From Microcebus murinus (lineage: Eukaryota; Chordata; Mammalia; Primates; Cheirogaleidae), in contig NC_134108.1 of the NCBI RefSeq assembly GCF_040939455.1, positions 4,927,501-4,991,500 on the forward strand: a stretch of 64,000 bases of DNA, given 5' to 3'. The position numbers and the translations under genes are program-made. The notes under the pieces are model-generated. The model made no database searches. It had not been told where the DNA came from and was given only the letters and a program-made list of their open reading frames with translations. Positions 11,010 to 23,079 of this stretch are shown piece by piece (positions within the stretch are counted from its first letter, which is position 1; the number at the start of each line of letters is the position of its first letter).

Positions 11010-12925
11010 GTGCATGCAAACACACAAAGAGGCCAGTTATTTCTTTGCAGCTTCCAGATAAAGTCCTACACATCAGGCTAGGCATTTTCTCTGAATGCTT
11101 GCTAGGAGACACAAACATTCCACATTGCTACACGATCTCGCAGAGTTTAAAGAGCGGCGATAGTGACAGCTATACAAAAATACCATGTCCCAGATGGGAG
11201 CAGATGAAAATTAATCTAAAATAAAGAAATGGCAGAGTAAATGAAAGTGAGCCAATCACAGGTACCAGACAGGTTATAAGTCAGGGACTCTCTTTCTCCA
11301 TCTGACCATCATGTACAAAGTGTTTTCTCTTGGGCCTTGAGTTTTCCGAAGTCGCAGCATGACATCTGTAGAAGGAACGGCCTGTGGCCAGATCAGGCTG
11401 TTAGCCCTGCGTGATTGAAACTGGACAGACTTTGGAATGGGGGGCGTGGCCCGCGCCTGCATCTTCACTGCTTTTGCACACACGGCAAACTCTAGTGACC
11501 CAAGCGTTCAGTTACCTGAAATCATTTTGATCGTTCCAGATGCAGCCGGGACAGGAGGAAACTGCTTTTCCTGCCATGGCTGCTCCGGGATGATGGCTGA
11601 GTGTTTGGATGACAGTTATCAGGGGTTCACAGGGAGTTGGTGCCGCTGCTAGTTTTGGAATCTCCAAGTCCAGGGTGGTGGGTCAGCCACAGTGGGGCGC
11701 CTGGTGTTCCCCACTGAAGCCCGGCCCCCACCCCGAGCTTAGAAGTGACAGCTACAGCTGCCTCTCACATACTGCGAGGGAAAGGACGCCTAGGGCTGTC
11801 CTTGAAGGCCCTGAGAACTTACATCCAAGATCCTCTACTCTGCGCCACACTCTCAATCTCAAATCATTTAGATAAGGGAGATGTGATGCACCCAAATGTG
11901 AGACGTCTGAAGGAATTACCAAGGGTATAGGAATCTGACAAGAACGGAGTGAGCTCCTTTGCTTCGATCCAGACTATACAAAGTCCATATTTTTTTCTCT
12001 AATGATAGTCATCATATGCTTTCTGTTGCATTCCACTCACAGCTGTCCAGGCCTGCAGTGGCACTCAGTCTCCCAATAGGCAAGTCATCATTGTGCCCCT
12101 GCAGGGCAGCTGGCGTCACCTCTGTCCTGCCTGTGATGGAAGGAAGGAAAGTGCAACAAGGGGCCCTGCGAGGGGCTGGTAGGGAGACAGTGAGAGCTCA
12201 GGCCCCAAGGAGCTCAGGGCAGGGGGCTCCAGTGAAACTTAGAATGTGATTTCACCAGAGAAAGGACTTATTCCATTCATAGTTCAAATACAGCCCCCAA
12301 TTCTTTATCTTGTTTGAATGTGAAAATAGTAGAGGGAAAAATGATTATTTTAAATCTTTTATCCCCAGTTATTTGGGACATTTTAAAAAGATTGGGTAAT
12401 GGTTCAGACCAGAATAAAATAACAGTTACAACAGCATACAGCAAAGATAAGCAGGGGTTTTTTTTGTTTTTTTTTTGCTTGGTTCTTCCAGAAACTTATT
12501 AGGTAAATACCACTGTCTTCTACAATATAGAGAAAATGAATTGCTATCCTGATTAGTTTCTTTTGGTGGGGCTGAAGGCAGGCAGAAACATTACTAGTAG
12601 AAAGAGAAACAGATTGTGAGTCACAACTGTTGTGAAAAAATTGCATATCATTTTTCATAACAGATGAACGTAGAATGGTTCAGAAAGCCGTTGCAATTAG
12701 GTGGGTTTTTTCTTTCTCATAGTGGATGCCTTTCTGCTATCACATGGAAACCTACATTTCAGTTAAAGTTTGATTTATAGAATATTTGATCATCTAAAAT
12801 ATCCAAATATATAGAACATATGTATAGAACATATATAAAGAGAGAAAAATATGTAGAACAAACAAGAGATAAGATTTTTGAACAAAAGTGTTCTTGCTCT
12901 ATTGTTTCTTGCAAAACAACAAAGA
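11010..12925. other. PACRG intron, unique sequence
   Basis: Nothing coding or clearly repetitive. Sequence immediately right of the exon acceptor is ordinary intron; the open frame continuing to 11118 is read-through past the splice site. Confidence 0.5.
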
Positions 12926-12935
12926 TAAACTTTTC

Positions 12936-13206
12936 TTTCTTTTTTTTCTTTGACACAGAGTCTCTCAGGCTAGAGTGCCGTGGCATCAGCCTACTTCACA
13001 GCAACCTCAAACTCATGGGCTCAAGTGATCCTCCTGCCTCAACTTCCCAAGTAGCTGGATCTATAGGTGCATCACCAAACCTGGCTAATTTTTTCTATTT
13101 TTAGTAGAGACGGGATCTCACTCTTGCGTGGGCTGGCCTCCTCACCTGAAGGGGTCCTCCTGCCTCGGCCTCCCAGAGTGCTAGGATTACAGGAATGAGC
13201 CAAAGG
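12936..13206 (-). mobile_element. Alu SINE, antisense, slightly 5'-truncated, with target duplication
   Basis: A T-rich tract is followed by antisense Alu wording: 'gagtctctcaggctagagtg', 'gtggcatcagcctacttcac', 'gtagagacgggatctcactc', and 'gagtgctaggattacaggaa'. It is flanked by the 10-bp duplication taaacttttc at 12926-12935 and 13207-13216. The Alu 5' end (ggccgggcg) is missing. The 'gtggcatcagcct' and 'gagtgctagg' spellings point to the strepsirrhine branch of AluJ-like elements. Confidence 0.95.
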
Positions 13207-13216
13207 TAAACTTTTC

Positions 13217-16200
13217 AAAAACAGAAGCGTGAACAAATACACATTTAAAGTAAACAGACTTTCTGTTTCGCTTTTTAAGATGTTCATGTTGTCTGATAAG
13301 CAAGGGTGGACTCGGGGAGAGCCTCACGGGAAGGACCGGGGGCTCCACTTCTGGGGACTTTCCAGGATGGGGAGGACTTTGAGTTGAGTTAGAGAGGGGA
13401 GGGGAAGCTGAAGCTTGGGGGAAGGAGCTGCTGATATCTGTTACCTGTGCAAAGAAAAGATGTTAAGGAAGAAAGTCCAAAGGGTGGCAGGACAACAAGC
13501 AGCAAGGAGTCAAAGGGGCAGATGGGACAACATGGCGGGACAGGGCACGTCCGTGACAGAGAACGTGTCTGTTTGGAACGACTTCAGCTTCCCGGGATTC
13601 CAATCAAAGCAGGTGCGATGTCCCATCCATGCCTGGCTGCCTTTGTACGTCTCTCCCCCCCAGTGACATCTCTGCTAAACTCCTCCCGGTAGAGGAAGGG
13701 GCGGCTGCAGGGAGCATGTGCAGTGACCTGTGGCACAGGGCGGCCGAGCCCATACGCAGCCCCCCATGGAGGGCGCATGGAAAATGCAACGGGGGGCGGT
13801 GCTGAGCTGTGACAGCCCGGATCAAGTTCCTTGTGGACAAAGATACCTATATTAATCACTCGTAAATGGTGCCTTTTGTCGGCATATTAGTCAAAAGGTC
13901 AAGAACTGAATAGGCCACGGGACAGACATATTTTCCTGCTGGAGGCAGAGGGGCTTTGGAAAGTCTGCGCACAATGGAAAGCTCAGCACGCCCTGCTTTT
14001 CCCGCCGCCTTCCAGAAAGCAACAATGACAAGCCACACTGTATTTCATGTTCTTACTTCTTAGAAAATATTTAACTGTAGGAGTAAGTAAACTATGTAGC
14101 TTTTTTTTGGTTGTTTTTCAACAGTGTATAAACCCAAATGATTAAAGGACAGAACAGAAGTTGCTTATTCAAAAAGTGAGTTGGAGTTGGAATATTTTGT
14201 GTTTGCAGAATATGTTATCGTTTGGGCATTAAAAAGGCAAAAAAAAAGGAACACGTCCCTTACTTTGCATGCCGTAATGATGACACTGCACAGTTTAGTG
14301 TCAAACTATGCTGAGAGGCGCTTGAGTGATGTGGCCTCCATTGCAAAACTGCTATATTGTCAGTTTCTCTGAGTACCTGACACTGAGGCGATGAGCTGGA
14401 GCTCACCGTTTTACATACGTACGATAGGACGCTGCTGAAAAATGTTTGTGAGAATAGGACCCTTAACAAAAAAAAAAACCACATGGTTGTTTACAAGTGT
14501 CAATTCTCATTAGGAAGATGACACTTCAATTTAGGAAGCGAGGAGTGTATTTTATGTCCAGCAGCTAGAAATATACGTTGATGATGGAAAAGATATGTCT
14601 TATTTACAGCCAAACAGACAGAACTATAGCAATGTTTTATACCGGACCTTGTGCTTCTAGAAGGGTGATATGCAAGCAGAGCAGAACAAGGGATTCAGTT
14701 CCCGTTCTTGGAGATTCTTACGTTCGGGAGGCATGCCACTACTGCCTAAAAGTTGTTCCTGGTTAAGACTTATTTTAATTGTATTTGTTACTCTAAATGT
14801 TGAATTTTCTTTGATTATGCAAGCAATCTGTTTAAGCACTAAAAACGTGCACACTCTTTTTCTATCTAAACCTTTCTCAACTGTCCTAACCTGGATGCCT
14901 TCTCTTTCTAGGTGCCATTTTGGTCAAGCAAGTGGGGTGTATGTGTACGTCCCAGTCTCTTGTCCAGCGACGGCATCCTCCTGGTGCATGGACTCAGGCC
15001 GTGACTGGGAAGTGGCTGTCGCACACTTTGTCACCGAGGGCCGCTGGTGAGGAGAGTCACACATGACACATTTACATTTCACACGGATATCTGCTCCTCA
15101 GTGGACTTGGACCGGCAGCAGACTTGGATCACGTAGGATTTTGATGAAATATTCGCTCACCATGGTTTCAATTTCTACACTGTGTGGAAACTTTACTCTT
15201 TTACTTTCTTTAGTTACCACTAGTGCAGGGGGGAAAAAAAAACAACTCATCAAAGCAAAGCTAGAAAGGAAGGACAGTTTTGGTGGCCAGAGCAAGGTCT
15301 TCCCAAGTCAGGGCTGGGGTCTGCTTCTCTGTGCTGAAGGACGTCCTCAGTGCTGGCCACAGCTGCGGCTACGATTGCAGGGTGTTCTCTCTGCAGACCG
15401 AGCACTCTGCCTTGCACTGCAGGATAAAGCAATACGAGAGAAAAAGGCTCTTGCCTTTGGGAGCTCACTATTTAGCTGAGGAGGCCCAACTAGCTTCCCT
15501 CCCTGTAAAATATAATGATCACTCGCACCCTCCATGGAAAAACTTGCGGGCTCAAGACCCCTACGCCTTACTGAGCCTCACCTGCTGTGTGTCTCCGTTG
15601 GTGCTTTGCTCGCCACTGACACTTGCGTCCTGAGAGGGTTCTGGTGCGTCTGTTTTAGCCAGACGCTCCGGTCCCTTATCTCAGAGACAGGAAAAGCAGG
15701 AAGCGAAGGTGTGCATTGCCACTGGGAGGCTCAAGGAGAGTTTGATTCAAATTTGAATTTTTCTCACTCTTATGCTTTTTGGGGAAATACTCTTAGATGG
15801 GAAATGCATAGACATTCTTGTATGAACAGCAACACTCAAAGGAGTTATTTGGAAAAGAAAGCCTTATTCAAGGCATCAGAAAGATAAAACAAATAAATGC
15901 CTGCTCCAGACTGCTTACTCGGTGTGCTTACTCGGAGTTCTGCATTTGATACCAAACAGATGAGCCATTTCCAAACTCTATCTATACTTTCCGGTCATGA
16001 CTAAGAAAATAAACAGGCACGGTTTCAGGAAAGAAGCGCTTCTGTCAACTGTGGAAATGTCCTGGCCGAAGCAACAGTGTCTCCCTCTCACAGGGAAGAA
16101 CAGGATCACAAGACGGGGAGGCAGAGCCTTCGGGTCCCTGGGAGGAAAGTCACGGGCCCCAACTCCAGCTCTCCTTCCCTTCGGAAGTCAGCGCACCAAA

Positions 16201-18460
16201 CGCTCTTGGAGGGCATACTGCTTGGGAAATGCCACCGAGAACCACCTGAGTGAACCAGGAAATGATAAGAGATGACTCGAATGACGTTCCAATCTTTCTT
16301 CACGCTAGACGCCAACTTTTAGAGACTTCAATTTCATGACGTGACTCGCCATGCTCAATAACGGAAACGGTCCGTGTTCCCTCTTACATGCATCCCAGCG
16401 CTTTAAATGACCGTAGGAATTAGCAAGTATCTCAGACGAATACATGATGATGAGCCGGACAGGACAACATGCACCTTGGTTGCAGGCATCGCCGCGGCCG
16501 AACTGAATGGCGGTCATAAGAGCAAGGCTTTGGATTAAATAGCTATGAGGCAGCACGGTTTGGCCGCGCCTCCTTTGATCTGCCACCGCTTCCCTGGCCA
16601 CTTGTGTGGAGTGTGTGTTGTCAAGCGTGGCCACTTTGCACACACAGTATTTGACTGTGGATCCAGACCGAAGCTACTCTCAGCATCAGAGTGTTTGTCA
16701 CCATGGAGCAATTGCAGGAGGCACCTTGGCCATGCCCTTCCCCGTGGGGACTGGGTATTCCCACCGAGGCAACGTTGAGTGCAATTTTAAAAAAACGCTG
16801 ACAAGAAACCAAATAGTTTCTTATTGGACCAGAAGGGGCACGTTTGGGATTCTCAGGTGCTGAACTTAAAACATTTCAAGAGCTCTAAAGTTCAAGTTAA
16901 AGGATTTTTACTTGTCAAGACCTGTAGCTTTTGATGGCATCAGTCGCGGCTAGAGCTGCCTTCCTTCTGACTGGCACTAGTGATGTCATCGGCTGTGCTG
17001 GGAGAAGGTGAGCCCCGGGGCCTGGGTTCAGGTCCTGGCAGGTATCTGCAGCTGGGACCTGCTGCGTGTGTTATTACTATAAAATGTTGCTTGGTGAACT
17101 AACAGATTTTCTGTTGGATGATTCTGAATGCATTTTGTGTGTGTGTGTGTTCAGTGGATTTAGCAGTTGGAAGATTGAGATGACCAAAGCAATTCCCTCA
17201 TTGTACTTACTGGGTTTTTAAGCAGAAATATCAGCTTTAGTGCAATAAAACTAAAATTTATCAAAATAAATGTATTCAAAAGATAACTTATCCCTAAGGA
17301 AAAAAATATATCACTAAAAATAACTCATATGTTTATGAGTTTAGAAATGGTTGTTTTTGAGTTTTTGTTTTTTTGGTTTTTTTTTGAGTTTTTTTTTTTT
17401 AATCTAAATTAAGAAAGGAGGGGGAAAAAGGACACAGATATATTTTCTCTTTTAAGACAGTTACAGTTTTAATGCCAAGATCAAATTGTCAACATTTTTT
17501 TTTTTTGCCAGAAATATCTATTTATTTGGAGTTAGCTTGGACTGAATTTACTTCACAGAAATAGCTTTACCTGTTTGTCCATAAATTTGGACAATTAAAG
17601 GAGAAACAACTGTGAATTCCAGCCCAGTCTTTTCTGGAGGTGAGGGAATGGAGAAGAAAGGAAAGAAGGGGGGAAAACAAATTCATTTTCCATATTGAGT
17701 AAGAGAAGAGCCTTTTAGGGAGAAGTTGTGAGGTTATCTGCTTTTAGAATCCTAAAGAAATGCTTCTTTTCACCTTCTCTTTTAAGCTTTGCTGTATTAT
17801 TAATACTTTGAGGGGACTGATCTTTTCTTCCCTTTAACCATAACATGTGTCACCCCGTTGGGAATTCTGGGTAGTCCTTAGCCACTACTTCCATGGCTGA
17901 CTTCATATCCTCTTGGAATCTGAGGGTTTCCCACATACCCTCAAGTATGACCTTATAATGGGTATTTCCGAAGTCTTGGTTCCTGGGTGTGTGTGAATCA
18001 AAGTTGCAATGGCTTTGCAACCAAAACTTATAGTAACCACGGCATCTGGCATGCTAGAGATGCCCAAGGGCTTAAATACTTCAATTCTTCTCAGATCTTG
18101 TTGACATTAATGAAATTCACAAGATTTCTTTCCTCTGAAGATAAAAGCTTTGAAGCAAGCACTGATTCCCAGCTGGATGTCTCGCTCTCTTCCTCTCTTC
18201 TTGACACCAAAGCTGGGTCACTAAAGCAAGAGGCCACTAAGCCATCATATTTCCGAAAGCTCAAGGAGCCGTTTTCATCTTTGGAATGGGGTCCTTGATC
18301 ACATGTGAAACTGAAGATATCATGGATCTTGGCCCAACTCTCAATTCAACATCTAAATTTCCCTCAAATAGACAATGACGATTTCTAAACAATTGTCATT
18401 TTCCAACTGCAAAGTAGATTCATTTCTCTATGAAATTAATAATAATAATTGGATTATGTT
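13217..18460. other. PACRG intron, largely unique
   Basis: No exon or named repeat recognised. It holds T-rich runs at about 17358-17400, a (GT)n tract at 17136-17150, and a 103-codon open frame at 17987-18298 (plus) that matches no family I know. Confidence 0.5.
17136..17150. repeat. (GT)n microsatellite
   Basis: Seven to eight uninterrupted GT units. Confidence 0.9.
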
Positions 18461-18461
18461 G

Positions 18462-18630
18462 GTATAGTGGAAAGAATGCTGGACTTCAAGGCAAATAACC
18501 TGGGATATAATTTTTCAATAATTAGTAGCTACAATGTTCGATAATTTACTAGCTGTTTAACTATGCGCAGGTTACTTAATTTCTCTGAATTTCAGTTACC
18601 GCCTCTGTATAAAGAAAGGACTGAACTTTG
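18462..18630 (+). repeat. MIR SINE
   Basis: Reads 'ggtatagtggaaagaatgct', 'ggacttcaaggcaaataacc', 'actagctgtttaactatgcg', 'caggttacttaatttctctg' and 'cagttaccgcctctgtataa' in order, matching the sense MIR along much of its length. Confidence 0.8.
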
Positions 18631-18634
18631 GATG

Positions 18635-20685
18635 ATCTCTGGTTCCTACTCATACTACTGTTACTTTTAATAATTTCACACCGTAACTTTGGAGGAAGGT
18701 TTGGAAACGGCAGTTATTCAATGGATGCCTTGTATTTCAACTGAAAAGATCACAAAGCAACCATGTAATTCTTCAAAGCAAGTCACAAATCTCATAAGCA
18801 TCAAAACCAGCTTTCAAATCAAGTTCTAAAAAAACCTGAAAGGACCACATGTTTATATAATTAATTCTAGTTAAGAAAGAGAACACTTTCAGAAACTCAA
18901 ATTATTTGTTGACACAGCACAAAATGTTCCATTTCGCTATTTCAATAAATCTATAGAGCTCTTGATTCTTTAGAATAAAGACCAAATCTATGGGTTAATT
19001 TCTATTTTGCATACCCAATTGACAATGATTTGGTCAACACTACAAAAAGGCAAGTTACAGTCTTCTCTTATTAATGACTATTTTGACCTGGAAGTTATAG
19101 GTGGGCTCACCAATATGCCCCTCTCTAGGATAACCATAAGGACAGATTCCTTCATCATTGAATTATCATCATTGAATTCGCAGAATTCAAGCTTGTGAAG
19201 TGACAGCTTATCTCTTTTCTCATTGGCCAGCATGATTCAGTGAGCAGATGGCATCAAGAAAGGAGCAGAGGATTCTAAGTCCAGCGTGTCAGTGTTAAAT
19301 CTATTCCCTGCTATCTTAGCTCCTGATGGAGCAACCACCACCACCACCACAAAATGTCATTTACATTCTGATTAGGTCATTTAAAACCAAGGATAGCCCT
19401 ATAAACTACATACGACACCTACAGCCAACTGGGGTTTTGAGATAACTTGTATCGCTTAGGAAAGTGATACAAGCAGTAAGTGATACAGGGATCCCGAAAA
19501 AGAGAAATTGAGGTAGGAATCTGCTAAAGTGCTAGCAGAAGGATGGTGGGAAGGCTCCGAAAGAGAGATCCGAGTGTCACGTGGCATCACACCGAGTGTG
19601 TGAGGCAGCAGAACACTCAGCTCTCTACGTACGGGAGAAGTTTAGTTTGGCAGAGACGCTCCAGGTGCATAAACGCCGGGGAGATGCTGTCCTCGCTACG
19701 GCCAATCATGTGGTGCTTCCCAGGGTAGTCAGTTGCTCTTTGTAGCCTCATTTTTAGGATACGGACTATTTTTCTGACTTTACTTCATTACAAGTCCTTA
19801 AAATACTAATAACATCATTCACAGACATTTCTGCAGGAAGACAAAAATCAAGGCTGACTGATTTCAAGGCCTTTTCTTTCAGTGCCATAGATACCTGGTC
19901 CCTACAGGAGGAAATTCTGGGATTAACATTTCTGGGATTAACAATTCTGGGATTCACATTTCATCCTTCCCAACTTTATGAGCATCTGTGATGATTTATT
20001 TTTAGATCTGGCGGGTATTACTTAGACAGTCTTATAGATGAAGAAATCACAGGGCTTTAATGTATATGGGACAGACACATACAGCCTGAGAGGGACTGTC
20101 CAGGGATACTGTTGCTACTCAGTGCGGGGACGCCTGCTACCATCTGCCCAGAGGCGCTGGGAGAACTGTAGCTGCAGTTTTACAGGAATCGTGTGAGTAT
20201 CTTAATGGTCTTTCTATAGCCTTAAAAAACAAAAGCAAAAACAAAAGCTAAATTCAAGCCACAGGTGTTGGGGAAATTTCAAGGTTCAAGGTTCCCATCC
20301 TCTCTGCAAAAACTCTGGGAGGTCTCTGGTTTCCCTTCAAGAAATTGTTTCTTAGGGTTCTCAAAGAGTACTTGATGGGCTCCAGTGTCGTGTGGAGGCC
20401 CTCAGATCTCCCCTGCTGGGTAAGTGCTGCCTTCATCTTTTAGCAGCGCAGGCCCTGCACCTGGGTTTCGAAGATTAGACGTTGTCTTTGAATCCTCCTT
20501 GACGTCATTCGGTTTGCTGTTGTGTAGGGCGTGGTGGATCCACTTAATAAACCCAGTTCTGCGGCTGCTACTCCGGTTCGCCCTGGGCGAAAGCTAATAG
20601 TCTATTTGGTCTCTCCATCTTCAAACTCTCCTCTTCCTAATTTACCCTGAAGATTCATTTTCCTGGTCACTTTCTTTTCTAATTA
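18635..20685. other. PACRG intron, unique with short tandem repeats
   Basis: Contains a (CCA)n tract at 19335-19350 and a 15-bp tandem repeat at 19915-19959. Otherwise no feature recognised. Confidence 0.5.
19915..19959. repeat. 15-bp tandem repeat, three copies
   Basis: Unit ttctgggattaacat repeated three times with one or two changes per copy. On the minus strand this produces a repeated N-P-R peptide motif within a short open frame, which is a by-product of the repeat. Confidence 0.85.
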
Positions 20686-20689
20686 ATCA

Positions 20690-21205
20690 CCGCTGTCTCC
20701 GTGTTGCATGATGGGCCAAACTCAAATTCCCAGTCACCTGGGTCCTCTGCAATCTGGCCTCCCCAGTGAAGCCACTCTCATCTTTTCTCCTTCCCAATAA
20801 GACCTCCTGCTCCATGCAGACTGGATTTCTTGCTCTGCCCACTGTGTGTAATTTTCATTCATGCCTTTAAAATTCCTCATAGCAATCTGCTCCCCTCTTC
20901 CTCCTGGTAAGTCCAAGCTTCCCTTTGTTCAGGGCTAGTTTTAGAGTTACTTCTTCTGAGAATTTGACCCCACATGATCTTTCTTTCTTTTGAATTCCTG
21001 GAGCAGTGGTCTGTAATGCCCTCCCTGCCTTATTGGCGTGCTATTCTAAAACCTTCAGCCGGTGTTTCATGTTTACTTAGCTCTTCTGTATTTTACCACC
21101 TCTTGGAGGATAGGATCATGCCAATTGTATTATAAACCCCATCCATGGGCACCAAATTCAAATTGAAGACTTGTAAAATGAATTAATGAAAGAATGAATC
21201 AATCG
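20690..21205 (+). repeat. L2 LINE 3' portion
   Basis: Wording such as 'cagtcacctgggtcctctgc', 'tctggcctcccc', 'cttgctctgcccactgtgtg' and a 3' end resembling 'aaatgaattaatgaaagaat' follow the order of an L2 3' end in sense. Diverged. Confidence 0.6.
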
Positions 21206-22240
21206 CTACGGTGTGGGTGTATTGAATCCAGATACTGATATAAACAAATTCAGCTCTACATAAATTGTATGGGAAATGTAGAGTCCACCATTTGCCTAAT
21301 TCTAATTCTTTACTTACTGTTTACATATTTGTAAGTTGGTATTCGTGGAAATAACATTTATGTGACTTTGAAAAGGTCTGTTGAAGTGCATTTCAGCACA
21401 TGGAGGGTCTCCATGGTCAGACGGCCTCAGCTGTTCTTCAGTGCCCTTTCAATTGATATAAAGGGAGGTTTAGCAGGGTCTCCCTTAAATTTGAGAAGAA
21501 AACACTTTCTTTTCCCAAAGTGAGAAATGAGATTACCCCGTTTACTTTATCAGCAGCCTTTACTCCAAGATGAAGAAAATGTTGGATTTTTATAGTGCTT
21601 TCATTTACCATCTAGATTTTGGTTCATATAATCTCTTCTATGGCCGCATGGTAATTTTCAACCAGCTCAAGAAACGGTGAAATAAGTGATTTTGATTGGG
21701 AGGGAATTACTGATTGCTGCTTTCAGGAGGGATGCTGGGCTCCTGGAAATACCTGTGACTACTTCTACACTGCAGCCAGACTGGCAGCTGCCACCACACT
21801 TGTCCATTTCCAGGAAACATTTATGACACCAGATACAACCCATTTTCAGCTCTGATTTTTTTTTTCTTCTTCTGTAATTGAGGCACAAAAGTGAAGAAAA
21901 CGAATCTGAGATTTCTAACAAGTGTTATCAGCAAAACACAGTAAATTATGGGGAAATGCATTTCCTGAATGATCTTCGTTAGCACTCGCATCTATATAAT
22001 GAACTCAGAAGGCTTTTTTTGGTCCCTCCTGGTTCTCACCATTGTATTAATCGCACGGCATGGTTGAATCACGTTACATGCCTGGCCTGCACGCAGGGCA
22101 CGGGCCCACCACGTAAAAGACTTTTGTGGCCTTGATGTACTCTTTGTTCTATCGAGAAACATAATTAAATAGGTAAACTCCCTCATAGTGCTTATAGTGA
22201 AGAAACATCTCATACTGCTACATCATTTCTGAAGATCAGA
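21206..22240. other. PACRG intron, unique
   Basis: AT-rich, non-repetitive; no feature recognised. Confidence 0.45.
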
Positions 22241-22745
22241 TGCTTCCCTGATGATCTGGGATACATCTCAGCTTGCCTAAAGTATCTGCTCTCTGAAAAT
22301 TCTAAAATGAATTAATGGGTGCAAAATTCAAATAGATTTCCAAGCCATTAGCTGGAAATTTTACAGCATGGTAATATTTCTCAACAAATGAGCTCAATTA
22401 ATACAAAAAATAATGTATCTAATGAACGAATCAAAGCAAATCTGCTGTGCTGAACTGAGCTAACTGCTATAAAAGTGACAAGAGTTAAACCCTGCAAGCC
22501 TTTTTACAACTGTCTCAGTTTAAAACAACCTCAAAATATCTTTCGAAGCTCTACTATCAACTTTTATCAGCTCCTACACTGGCAAGTTAAATGTGGCAAG
22601 AGACATCCACTTTGCCACCAAGCGTACTAATGCAGAAAACGGCCTGAAAATGCTTGAGCCGGACTAACAACATTTTTACAAACATTTAGGGCTTTGCTAA
22701 AGCCAATCGAAATTTTGGCCACACCATTAAAAACACACACAAAAA
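22240..22745. other. Repeat-free AT-rich block, candidate conserved non-coding element
   Basis: About 500 bases with no transposon wording, no simple repeat and many homeobox-like cores (AATTAAT, CAATTAAT, TTAATGG) and AATTTTGGC-type motifs. The texture resembles long conserved non-coding elements in developmental introns. This is judgement from composition only. Confidence 0.25.
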
Positions 22746-22752
22746 AGATATT

Positions 22753-22767
22753 GAGAGAGAGAGAGAG
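22753..22767. repeat. (GA)n microsatellite
   Basis: Seven uninterrupted GA units. Confidence 0.9.
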
Positions 22768-22993
22768 GGTATCTAAACTATGGAGGAGAAATTTAAATGT
22801 GGCCATTTAATTTGCCATAGCAGCAAAATTGTGTTTGCACAAGAATTGACACTAAAGCTTGTTGGAAATGCTGATAGGTGAAATATGCTGACTTTTGATA
22901 CTTTTGAATACAGAATGTTTACTTGCCAGTTACATTTTTATCTCTTAAAATTCCTCAGTTTAGTGCACCCGATTACTTTCCTCTGAATCAGGA

Positions 22994-23073
22994 CTTTAAG
23001 AGCAGGTTAGTCCAGACAAACCTTTAAGAGCAGGTTATGTCCAGACAAACCTTTAAGAGCAGGTTATGTCCAG
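22994..23073. repeat. 29-bp tandem repeat, 2.8 copies
   Basis: Unit beginning ctttaagagcaggttatgtc and ending cagacaaac occurs at 22994-23021 (28 bp, one base short), 23022-23050 and 23051-23073 (cut off after 'gtccag'). Copies are near identical, so the expansion is recent. Confidence 0.92.
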
Positions 23074-23079
23074 CGACGA

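Noticed and set aside
11007..11118. Open frame continuing upstream of the PACRG exon to a methionine
   Set aside because: It reads through the AG acceptor into intron; the PACRG similarity begins exactly at the split valine codon, so the extra residues are not protein.
17987..18298. 103-codon plus-strand frame, S/K-rich
   Set aside because: No family, no supporting splice or promoter signal; kept only as part of the unique intron description.
22994..23073. Regular repeat units, considered as a CRISPR-like array
   Set aside because: Units are head to tail with no spacers, in a mammalian intron; a minisatellite.
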